Part shown: positions 55,313 to 64,000 of the stretch, in pieces
How the letters are laid out: every line of letters begins with the position of its first letter
Position numbering within the stretch: the first letter of the stretch is position 1
DNA from: Agapetus fuscipes
Taxonomy: Eukaryota; Arthropoda; Insecta; Trichoptera; Glossosomatidae
DNA length: 64,000 bases
Reading direction: 5' to 3'
Assembly: GCA_951799405.1 (NCBI GenBank)
Contig: OX637335.1
Location: forward strand, 20,712,342-20,776,341
Position numbers and translations under genes: made by a program
The notes under the pieces: generated by a model
Seen by the model: the letters and a program-made list of their open reading frames with translations, nothing else
The model's database searches: none
Told to the model about the DNA's origin: nothing

Positions 55313-55390
55313 TTCTCATATGATGATTATGATGATTTCCTTTTCAGCGCCGTTTCGTAACTCAATGTCACTCCAAGGGCGCTTAGCAAT

Positions 55391-55600
55391 TTACTGGGCG
55401 AAGAAAAATGTCTTCATCCTCCTCTTTAGGTCCTCAATCGTCTTAGACCTCCGGATTTCTGGTGGTAGATGATTCCAGGTCGCAGGGCCGGCCACCGCAA
55501 AAGCACGGTCTCCGAAAACAGTGGCAATTTTTCTTCTAGGTTCATTTAGCAGGGTTTCCGCTCCGTTCTCTGCTGATCTTAGTGTTTGCTCCCTAAAATA
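55391..55600 (-). pseudogene. CR1/jockey-like LINE RT C-terminus
   Basis: On the minus strand: LRSAENGAETLLNEPRRKIA, TVFGDRAFAVAGPATWNHLP, PEIRRSKTIEDLKRRMKTFF, then FAQ and stop. GDRAFxVAGPxxWNxLPxxIR...T...FK..LKTxLF is a hallmark of the RT end in CR1/L2-like LINEs. The stop is in the expected place. Confidence 0.8.
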
Positions 55601-56418
55601 AAATAAACAAACCTGAAATTTATTTAGATACAAATTATATATCTGTCTTCTATTGTTAATCATATACCTACCTCCTATTATCATAAAGGATCAACAAAAT
55701 CTCTTGAAATTTTCTTAAGATAGTGCATTCACTGAGTGAAAATTCATTTTAATTAAAATTAAAATCTCTTTTCATTAAACTCTAAAATTTATCATACTCC
55801 TTTTCATATTATTTACATTAAACCGGAAGGGCGTACTGCGCTAACACGAGCTATAGCACGGCCGGGCTCGTATTGTAATGAGTTAAGGCCTGCCTGGTTG
55901 TGTTGCGTCCCTCACGCTGAGCACAACTGACAGCCAGCCCGGTAATGCTGTAATCCCGGTGTTTGGAAGCAAGCCACGTTCTGGTCTGGACATTGTTCAA
56001 CTGAGGTACTGGCCGACCTTACGGCGAACTCGTAGCAGAGATTAACGGTAGCATTCGTCCAATGATAACTTCAACGAAACGCACGGGCAAGGTTTACTTA
56101 GCTCCCAAGAGAAATGCAAACCTGCTCGGTCGGAAGATGGTTGGTGCAAGGGTTAGCAGTTGCACTATAGAGTGCACCTTTTTGTATTTTTAATGTTCTT
56201 CTTCCATAGATGCAAATGAGGTATTAAAAAATTGAATTTCCGTTTTCTTTGTATTCTTCTTCATAAAATTGAGGTTGAGCTTTTATGTTTATCTTTAAAA
56301 AGCAGTAGGTATGTCAGGATCTTAGCCCACTAGATCAATAAAAAGGCCATATTTTAATTATTCTTTAGTTTGCAACATAAATATTTACCTAGTTACATAC
56401 TTCAATTGCATTCACAAT

Positions 56419-56640
56419 CGTCGGCGTTATGGCCGAGTGGATAAGAACGCCATTTTGAATACCGTCAGGCCCCTTGATGATAGCTTTGAGTTTTGACTCT
56501 GAGTGGACAGGTGCGATTTTGTTATAACCATGTACTTTTTTCAATAATATTGAACAATTATTAATTGAGTATGTAATATCTGCTTTTGGACAGGAAAAAA
56601 TAGGTATATTCATAAATTTATTAAAAAAAACGTAAAAAAA
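56419..56640 (+). repeat. SINE-A, degenerate
   Basis: CGTCGGCGTTATGGCCGAGT (head) and GACAGGAAAAAATAGGTATA with an A-rich end. The middle has diverged. Confidence 0.65.
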
Positions 56641-57475
56641 GTTTTTTCACTACTCAAGCAATGTTTTAAACGTCTTATTTCAAAAGGCTTTGTTGTAGGT
56701 GTTAATATACAAAAATCCTCGAACGTGATAGCACAACCGTGTTGTCAGCTATCGTATGGTGCAGAATGGTGTTCCTTTACCTAGGAAAGGTCAGATAATG
56801 TGCATTATTAACACAAGCAGACAGAGGAATTACTGCTATCGTGCACTGAAGGACTTCCATGTAAATAATTGATAACTACATGCCGTGCAGTGTACAATAA
56901 GCTGTGTAATGTAATACAGCTGAAACGCAAATTATCTTTGCGTTCACCTAAGTAGGTACAAGAAGAAGTTTCTGGAAGCTCCACGAATAAGTGACAAAAA
57001 TCCAAAGCATGAACGATGAATCAGTAGGTATTTATTGAATTAATGTCATGTTATAATGAGGTCGGAACATTTTTGAACTTGGAACTTTTTTCTCGGCGAG
57101 CAAACGTCAGTCTAGTATGGGACTGCTGTCCTTAGCATCCAATAAAAAAAAAAATATTTTCCATTTTCACTAACAACCTGGCCGGATGACGACACAATAT
57201 TGTCTATGCCAATGCGTGTTTCACTACGCCATTGGGGCATGTGTTATCATTTTTATCCACAAGTAAGGGAGAAAGCAGGGCCGATTTTTCTTGTTGTTTG
57301 TAATCTAATCGACATTAAAGTTCACACGAATCATAGGGAGGATAAACTACACGTTTGCAGAAAATACAGTCAGAATCTGATTAGCGGATTAGCCAGGCAC
57401 AGGGAGATATATTTCCGCACATTTTATATGAAAAACTGGATAATTTGTTTGTGATCCGATCAAAATCAATCGAAA

Positions 57476-57600
57476 AATTTCAAATAAACATAAGCCTTTC
57501 GAATTTTGTCACCTTTCTTTGAAAAATTAGTGACATTACCAAGTGAACCACTTTTTACAGTATTGGTGGTCAGCATCTTACCAATCAAGTCAAGAAACTT
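57476..57600 (-). repeat. R290 head-side fragment
   Basis: TTTCAAATAAACATAAGCC, AGTGACATTACCAAGTGAAC, TTTTTACAGTATTGGTGGTC and CCAATCAAGTCAAGAAA. Confidence 0.75.
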
Positions 57601-58174
57601 AAAGTTAAACATGAGGTCAAATAATTACTGTCAAGGAAATAAGCAGAATACTTTTTAATCATAAAAATGACATTAGAAGTTATCGAACTCTTTCAACAAC
57701 AACAAAAACAGGTCCTAGTATGAACACGTATGATTTCAACCCATTTCCATACTGAAAAATCTTTCCCTTCATCACTGATACAATATTCTTCTGTTGTATT
57801 AAAAAATCCTCATGGTTGGCAGATTATAATTTCATGTTTCTTCATTCAGCTGTTCCATCTTTTGTCAGCGTCATGCACCGCGTATTCACTAGAGAACAAA
57901 GCCGCCATGCCACGGCCGTAATCCTTTACAAGTTCTTTTCTATCCGTCACGGATTCCCCGGGACGCGGTGTCGCATATCCTGGCCGACATACACTCGCAC
58001 TTCCGTCAGTTGTGGAGTAATGGAGAAGGGAAAACATTTGGGCCGACTGTCAAAACAAAATTTATTTAAAAAAAAACAGTAAATCCCTCAAGGATGCGCC
58101 GTAGGCTTATACAATCAATAGGTCGTGAATGAACAAGGCAAGGTAGTTTTTGTTTCACGTATGTGTATGGGTAA

Positions 58175-58382
58175 TAACCAGAAGGATAGGACTGACATGG
58201 GCGGCTTTCGGAAATCTAGGCTACATACTCAATGACACGAAACTGCCTGTTAACCTGAAACGTAGGGTCTTTGAGTCATTCGTGCTTCCAGTATCCACCT
58301 CTGAAATGGAAACGAAAGGGCTCACTCAGTATAGCGCCAACAGACTGAGAATGTGCCCAAGAGTCATTAAAACTAGATAACA
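58175..58382 (+). pseudogene. RTE-like LINE, RT C-terminal fragment
   Basis: ITRRIGLTWAAFGNLGYILN, DTKLPVNLKRRVFESFVLPV then KGLTQYSANRLRMCPRVIKT. RRIGLxWAAFGxLxxI....LP..LKRRVF..xVLPV is the same RTE region as 54220-54365, on the opposite strand and from a different copy. Confidence 0.78.
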
Positions 58383-59119
58383 TTGCCGCTGCTATTGCCA
58401 ATGTTAGTGACACAAGTGACACGACACAAGCAATGTTAGTGACCAAATAGGTAGTGACACAAGCACCAAGATAGCAAATAACAATCGCTCTTCCACTAGT
58501 CTTTGGAAGTCCGCTAAATACCGACTAAACTTGGATCAGTGGGCAGCATCAGCGGAAGTAGTGGGAGGAACGTGTTTCCACTCTGTCATGCTCACTTCCC
58601 GTCCAAACAGAGTTGTGTTCAAGCCTCGTATAAACATTAAACACTCTTCACGGTCGGACGAGTACTTTTTTAAGTTATGTTATAGAGATGACTGTTTAAC
58701 TTGATAAATCGATTATGCAAAGAATTAACCTCCAGATTTCAGACTTGAAGGATTCCACTTATTGCAAGCCTCTCAAGGTCAGAGAATTTTTGCCTATCCA
58801 GTTTTGAATAATATAATTTTCTTTCTTCATCATCGACTATGAAGGCAACTGCCTGTTATTTCGAGGACCAGATCATATTATATACTCGTAGACCACATCT
58901 CAAATTTGTCTAGCTTCTTTAAGTCATTTCACACTCAACATTGAACAATAAAAGAACCCACCCTGTTGCCATTTGGAATTCATGGCTTGTGTATTATTTA
59001 GGTGGCTCTGCCAGGAGCATTATCTCCCATACACGGCTCGTTGAATACTCACATTAAAAAAATATTATTAAAAAGCGCGTTCGCCGTACAATACAAAACA
59101 AAACAGTACCCAAAGTACA

Positions 59120-59210
59120 ATACTTTACGTTTCAACTGATCCATTGCTAGCTTCAACACTCACGAGAGGTGACGTTTCAGTTTACTTAATTTTTACTTTC
59201 TTGCTATAGC
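59120..59210. repeat. HP hairpin family copy, partial
   Basis: TTTACGTTTCAACTGATCC, loop AACACTCACGAGAGGTG and CGTTTCAGTTTACTTAATTT. Confidence 0.55.
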
Positions 59211-60254
59211 CGAAGGCTATAAAGAAAGTTATGATTTGGTGTGAAAAAAAAATTTCGAGGTTTTCACGGAAATGAGTTGTCCTGGTGCAGGACATGCCAA
59301 AAAACACTATCTTTCAAAAACGTCCGTCTGTATGTATGTATGTATGTATGTATGTATGTGTGTGTGTGTCACTTTCCAAAGTATAAGACCTAGAGATACC
59401 AAATTTTGGCTACATCAACTTTTTTGGACATATATTAAGTATGAATAACATGGCATTACACCAACTTGAAAATTCAAGATGGCTGCCATACAAAAAAAGC
59501 ATAAAATTGCACTTTTCTCAAAAACGGCTCCAAGAATTTTTCTTAAATTTTCAGAGTTGCCATTTATTAGTTTTTAACTTAGTTAATTAGTTATGGCAAT
59601 ACTCTTACTAATCTGTGTCTATGGGCTGCCATATGGAAAAAACAAACGATTGTGATTTTCTCGACAGTTAAGGGGTCAACAAAAATATAATGTTCTACAA
59701 TATTACGGACAACATAAATTTCTACAAATTTACAAAAAATTTTTTTTGAAAAAATAAATATAAAGCACCGTTTACACGACCTGAAATTTTAAATCGAAAA
59801 TATTACAAAAACCTATCAAAATGCAAGATATTTAAATTTATTTTAGATTTGATAGAAAGAACAAGCTTATCACTTTAATTCGTAATCATTTTTTTTTTAC
59901 TTTTTTGAAAATTCAAGATGGCTTCCGAAGAGCTGAAAATTTAAAATTCGATTTTCTCAAAAACGGCTCCGACGATTTTTCTTAAATTTTTTGTGAATCC
60001 ATTTATATAATAGTGCTATCTAATAATTATAATCATTTCTTCATCATAATCTCGATTTAGGGAGTTGCCATATAAAAGAAAAAAATAATGGAAAAATTCT
60101 CGGCAGTTAGAGGGTTAATAAAAAAATAATGTAAAACAAATGTAAAATAATAATAATAACCTATATATTGCCATCATTATTTTTTCCAAAAAGTGAATCA
60201 AAAGTATAGCCGCCATACAAAGTGAAAATTTTCCATACAAAATGTATTAGCAAT
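59210..60254. other. AT-rich region leading into the duplicated block
   Basis: It opens with an inverted CTTTCTTGCTATAGCC...GGCTATAAAGAAAG (about 59207-59230) and a (GTAT)n run at 59333-59360. Repeated TTCTCAAAAACGGCTCC (59515 and 59954), CAAGATGGC and GGCAGTTAGAGGGTTAA-type phrases suggest internal duplications of one unit. The same kind of text opens the window at base 1, so this may be the missing left part of the duplicated block. No ORF. Confidence 0.5.
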
Positions 60255-60417
60255 TTTCTTGGTAGTCAAAGGGTTAAAAATAGATAAATGGCTGCGATTC
60301 TTAAAATTTTATAAATACCAATAATAATCAGTCGTTACTTTTTCAAAATATAACTAAAAAGTTTACCCACCATACAAAGTACTAGTTTGCATACAGAAGG
60401 GTTCAATGACCATCTAT

Positions 60418-60630
60418 AATAATCTAGAATATAAGTTGCAATGAAATATAAACATTCAAAACTAATATGAAATGCATGCCCACAAACAGGGATGTGTAAG
60501 TTCGCGCTTACGAATGCTGAATTTGTACTTACAAATTAAAACCAAATCTCAAATGAACATAAAGTTGCAACTCTTGCCGACCTTCCTTGAAACAGGGGTG
60601 ACATTGACAAAGTGAATTATTGTTTACACT
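60418..60630 (-). repeat. R290 copy in the right duplicate, split by LINE
   Basis: Same landmarks and breakpoint as at 164-377. The head resumes at about 61318. Confidence 0.85.
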
Positions 60631-61317
60631 TTGGGAGGACTGAGAAATGCGAGAAAATTGAGATAAGACTGAATGAAAAAAGAGTGGAGGTCGTGAAAGA
60701 ATTTGATTATCTGGGAAGCAAGTTTGAGTCGAATTGCGAAATTGACGAAATAATTGGAAAAGCGCGCTAGTAGAGGAAGAAGTGTAATGGAAACGATTGG
60801 AAGAATTGCAAGAAATAGGAAACTTACGAAGAATATGAGATCGGCGGTCCACAATGGCATATTGGTTGTTGGAAGTGAGGCTTAATGAATGTGAGCTGAG
60901 TAAAGTATGTAAGTACGGTTGAAATGGCTTACCTGAGAGCAATGGCTGGAAAGACACTGAGTGATAGAGTACGTAATGCTTGAGTGATGAACGAGTGTGG
61001 TATAAAAGAGAATATGAGAATGAAAGTACAAAAAAGTACGATGAGATGGTTCAGACATCTTGAAAGAAAGGATGATGAACAACTAACGAAGAAAGTGTAC
61101 AAAGGAAATGTCAGAGGAAAGCGCAGAAGGGGAAGGCTGAGGAAAGAATGGTTAGACCAAATAGGTGAGATTGCGAAAGAATGGATTCTGCAGAGTGAGA
61201 ATAAGAGAAGAGTATGTATGAAAAAGGTGATGACAGCAAAAAGTGGAGGCGCATCTGCGGAGGTACCGGCCACCCCTAATGAAACGGTGGCAGGATACAG
61301 TACAGTACAGTACTGAG
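60631..61317 (+). pseudogene. LINE RT C-terminal fragment in the right duplicate
   Basis: Same reading as at 378-1065: KIEIRLNEKRVEVVKEFDYL, then KFESNCEIDEIIGKA across a frame change, then MRWFRHLERKDDEQLTKKVY and RRRGRLRKEWLDQIGE. It has the same ACAGT tail. The left copy lost a base in the SNCEIDE segment, so this copy is slightly better preserved, but it is still broken. Confidence 0.8.
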
Positions 61318-61605
61318 GTCAGCTTCATACCAACCTATGAGTCGAGGATCTTTCTTGTGTAATTGGTACTTTTTCAAATAAATCAACAAAATATTTATAT
61401 TCATTTAAGTATTTATATGCCTATATCCATATTGTACGAGTATGCAGGTACACACCGCGGTGGAATAAAATTGATTTATTATTGATATATTACATTTTTA
61501 TTGAAACGGCATAAGCTGGTAGATGATTCTAGCTTTACATACGTCATACAGTGGGTAAATTTTTGCAAGAAAGTCGAGTACAGATTCTGTGCAATTTATT
61601 TGTTT

Positions 61606-61665
61606 AACGCTACGCTTGAGTTTAAAAGCAATGTGTTTTTTATACTTGGGGTAAAATAAACATAG
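61606..61665. repeat. HP family fragment at the duplication edge
   Basis: AACGCTACGCTTGAGTTTAA then TTTTTTATACTTGGGGTAAA is the right arm end of HP. It begins exactly where the two duplicated blocks diverge. Confidence 0.55.
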
Positions 61666-61669
61666 AATG

Positions 61670-63160
61670 GGGTGTGTTGTGTGCATTTCATTGCGAACAA
61701 TAATGGTTCCAGATCCGAGCTTTGTTCCACACAAAACAAATAATACTCGTTCATCCCCCAATCGATTGAAAATGATACAGGGACGTGTGAATCGGAAACT
61801 CGAGTGATGGGATGCTGCGTGTCAAAATACAGGATGTTTCAGGTAAACACTCGGTACTTGAATGATTTTTCTATTGTGTGAATTTTTTGTTGTTGTCCTT
61901 ATTGATTTGAGTTTTTATTGAATTAGTTTTCAAGTTCCCTGGATCTGATTTCAGGTGAATAACGTTTTTTGGATAGTTGTATGAATTCTACACTTAACAT
62001 ATTCTTTTAACAAATGGTACCCCCAGTGCTAAGCCAAACGGCTTATCAACCATTGAATCAAATATGACCTTTCAATGAAATTGTTTTAAGAATCACATTC
62101 TACACAATCCAAGCTAAGAAAAAAAACGTACGACATGAGAATGTGAGAGTTGTTTTAAATATTTTCTAAATTTATTTCTAGTTTTTATAAGACACACTGG
62201 TCCAATACCTACCTACACATACCAGCAATGCTTATATGAAATTACCTCTGATGGACTTAAGACAACAAGCACTAAGGGGACGAAATGTCTAACCTCTTCG
62301 GAGATAACGCAGTAGGACACTATTTGCGCTACTTAATTTAATAATAAAATAGGTCCTGTGATTTTTAATCGATTTATACTTCATACATTCATTATTTTCT
62401 TACTTATTGATTAAAGTTGCATCTGAATGTCGCGAAGAAAAAAATAATACAAAAACACTGTTTATGAATTTTAAAAATAACATCAAAAATTAAATAATAA
62501 AAAAATTTAAAAAATCTTTTACAATAAAAAAAAATAAAGCTCTCTTGGGTCAGAAGTTTTGTGATAACTAACGAGCTTTGAGGTTGTGTGAAAATTCAAG
62601 CGCTTTTTTCATTTCTGCAACGAAGATTAAAAAACAAAAAAATAAATATAGATACATAGGTTGGCTACATAAATCGTATTTTTTTAAGATTAAACTACAA
62701 AAATTCAATGATAGTGAATTGGTATTGACCGGTATGGGATATCATTTTCAGCTGCGCCTGTTTGTTTTTACTTTCCCATCCTGTGCTTTATTTGCGGAAG
62801 CCTTCAGTCCGTAAAACCCTCGACGTTCATTCACATTTAGAGACAGGATCGGGAATCAATGCCCGCCATTGTCCCGACACCTCTGCCGGGAATATTCAAG
62901 CTGTCGGATGTTATGGCAACACCACGCAATCGGCGTTTCATATATATTTTATATCTGCCAGTCCATTCAGATTGTGACAGTACGAAGGCGCAAGTTAAAG
63001 TAAATCAATGATTGTGTTTCCCAGTATTTACAAAAAAAACGTATTTTTAGTATCCTTCTTTTGTAAGCCTTCATTTTTTTCAATGTTGTAAAGAGACAAA
63101 TCGAATTTTCAATTCTGTGATGTTTTAAAGTTGTTTTTTGTAAATTATGTATAGTTTTTT
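61670..63160. other. Stretch with only a SINE-C scrap
   Basis: CTCTTCGGAGATAACGCAGT and ATTTGCGCTACTTAAT near 62294-62338 match the SINE-C 3' end. The rest is AT-rich and shows no recognised gene; the ORFs at 62578-62977 are short and unrecognised. Confidence 0.45.
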
Positions 63161-63167
63161 GTGCTCC

Positions 63168-63536
63168 TTAAATAATAGGTTAGTATGAGACTAACCTCCC
63201 GTACTGAAAAAAATGGTTTGCTTTTGCCAATGCCACCTCGGTTTCAGGGAAAGCCGGCAGGAGTTGCATTCACGTGAGGTTTTGTTTATTTGTATGCCGA
63301 ATGTGTAGGCGTGAGCCTACATGTGTCTGTCTGTGGGCATGCATTTTATCTCGAGGGTATACAACCAAAACGCACTAAGTCAAATTTTGCCAATTTTGCA
63401 TTCAAAGCATTATGCATTCTGGTTATAAAGGTCATTATCCCAAAACAGAGAATAATGACTTAGTGCGTTTTGGTTGTATACCCTCGATATGAACCTTAAA
63501 GGTCAACATTAGATTACAGATTATAGATTTATTCAA
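63168..63536 (+). repeat. R290 copy split by a palindromic element
   Basis: AATAGGTTAGTATGAGACTA to GGGCATGCATTTTAT, then after the insertion TATGAACCTTAAAGGTCAAC and AGATTACAGATTATAGAT. The order matches other copies once the insert is removed. Confidence 0.85.
63351..63487. mobile_element. Small palindromic MITE in R290
   Basis: TCGAGGGTATACAACCAAAA and its complement TTTTGGTTGTATACCCTCGA are inverted ends, and the full arms of about 32 bp reach CGCACTAAGTCA. TAT occurs at 63347-63349 (one extra C before the element) and at 63488-63490, so a 2-3 bp TA-type target duplication is likely. Confidence 0.82.
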
Positions 63537-63654
63537 TCTTTCACTTGAAGATAATCTTTGCGCTTCTTGTTCCTATAAAATACAAAAATGGTTGATAATG
63601 CACTAAAATCATATCTATAATCTAAGGTACAAATATATAAACAAATATATAAAA

Positions 63655-64000
63655 CATATCTGGATCAGAAATCGTTCCTACAAAATGTGTCAAGCTGCTA
63701 GGAGTGCATCTTGATCACTGTCTGACCATGAAGAAACAAATCAGCACCACGGTCAGTTCCGGCTACTATGGTTTACGACAGCTGAAATATATTAAAAAAT
63801 ATCTACCGTTGGAAGCTAAAAGGTCACTCGTCAACGCTTTTGTAGTATCCAAAGTGGACTACTGTAATGGCATTTATGCAGCCCAACCACAGTGTGAATT
63901 AAGTCGGTTGCAGTCAGTAATGAATGCAGGCGCGCGGCTTATATTCAACCAAACCAAACACTGTCACATAACTCCGCTTTTGGAGCGACTCCACTGGCTG
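63655..64000 (+). pseudogene. LINE RT C-terminal region, running off the window
   Basis: GSEIVPTKCVKLLGVHLDHC, LTMKKQISTTVSSGYYGLRQ, LEAKRSLVNAFVVSKVDYCN then GARLIFNQTKHCHITPLLER and LHWL at the edge. VKxLGVxLDxxLxMxxHI, A.SLVxAFVxSxLDYCNxL and ARLIxxxxxxxHITPLLxxLHWL are strongly conserved in CR1-type LINEs. It is open to the window end with no stop, starting just after a TAA near 63650, so it is 5'-truncated but well preserved. Confidence 0.88.

Larger units (their letters stand above)
60255..61605. repeat. Right copy of the ~1.35 kb duplicated block
   Basis: Matches 1-1410 throughout (TTTTCTTGGTAGTCAAAGGG to GTGCAATTTATT), including the split R290 and the LINE fragment. Differences are scattered substitutions, a one-base difference that keeps FESNCEIDE readable here, and the loss of most of the SINE-B piece. 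Confidence 0.9.

Overview
This window is nuclear DNA of an animal, most likely an insect. It is AT-rich, has no dense long open reading frames or operons, and carries several tRNA-derived SINE families, truncated non-LTR retrotransposons, Penelope-like fragments, many palindromic MITEs, and one U1 snRNA gene. I could not place it to an order. I found no host protein-coding gene that I would defend. The recognisable coding stretches are decayed reverse-transcriptase or endonuclease C-termini. The window reads as a transposon burial ground with many nested insertions that can be dated relative to one another.

Family names used here are mine. R290 is a ~235-290 bp repeat whose head reads TTGACTTATAGGTTGGTATG and whose tail is a variable short tandem such as (TTAGA)n or (TTATAGA)n; about 25 copies are visible, and strand is given head-to-tail. 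SINE-A has a Ser/Leu-like tRNA head (GTCGGTGTTATGGCC). SINE-B has a tRNA head GGTCCGTAGCTCAGTGG. SINE-C has a tRNA head GGTCGATAGCTCAGTTGG and a ~330 bp body. HP is a ~100-150 bp imperfect hairpin family with GTTTAAACTCAACCACAGCG-type ends. FB is a fold-back family with long inverted arms built of degenerate ACACATGACATAACG-type tandem repeats and ~9 bp target duplications. HARB are PIF/Harbinger-like elements with a TGGGGCWTCCACACGCTTGC terminus and 3 bp TNA duplications.

Layout. Positions 1-1410 hold an R290 copy split by an LINE fragment; this block recurs at 60255-61605 with the same internal architecture. Positions 1.4-15 kb hold R290, SINE-B/SINE-C pieces, LINE C-termini, MITEs and two FB elements (11.2 and 13.3 kb). 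Positions 15-18.8 kb are mostly featureless. Positions 18.9-22.4 kb hold R290, the HARB cluster (one member keeps a transposase N-terminus remnant) and the U1 snRNA gene at 20528. Positions 22.9-34.5 kb hold SINE-A, a head-to-head pair of Penelope-like 3' ends, large palindromes, a SINE-B split by a 981 bp Harbinger-like element, and a GIY-YIG-type Penelope fragment. Positions 36-46 kb are an R290/SINE-rich zone with a LINE 3' end at 41.3-42.2 kb. Positions 46.4-51.8 kb hold three more FB elements, all carrying nested retroposons. Positions 52.4-64 kb hold SINE-C, chimeric SINE-B/C, RTE-like LINE pieces, the second copy of the duplication, and a LINE fragment running off the right edge.

Nothing here works as a pathway. 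The biology is mobile-element interplay: R290 and FB elements serve as landing sites, two HARB elements sit side by side in one R290 copy with duplicated TGA sites, and a SINE-B/SINE-C chimera with one shared junction occurs three times.
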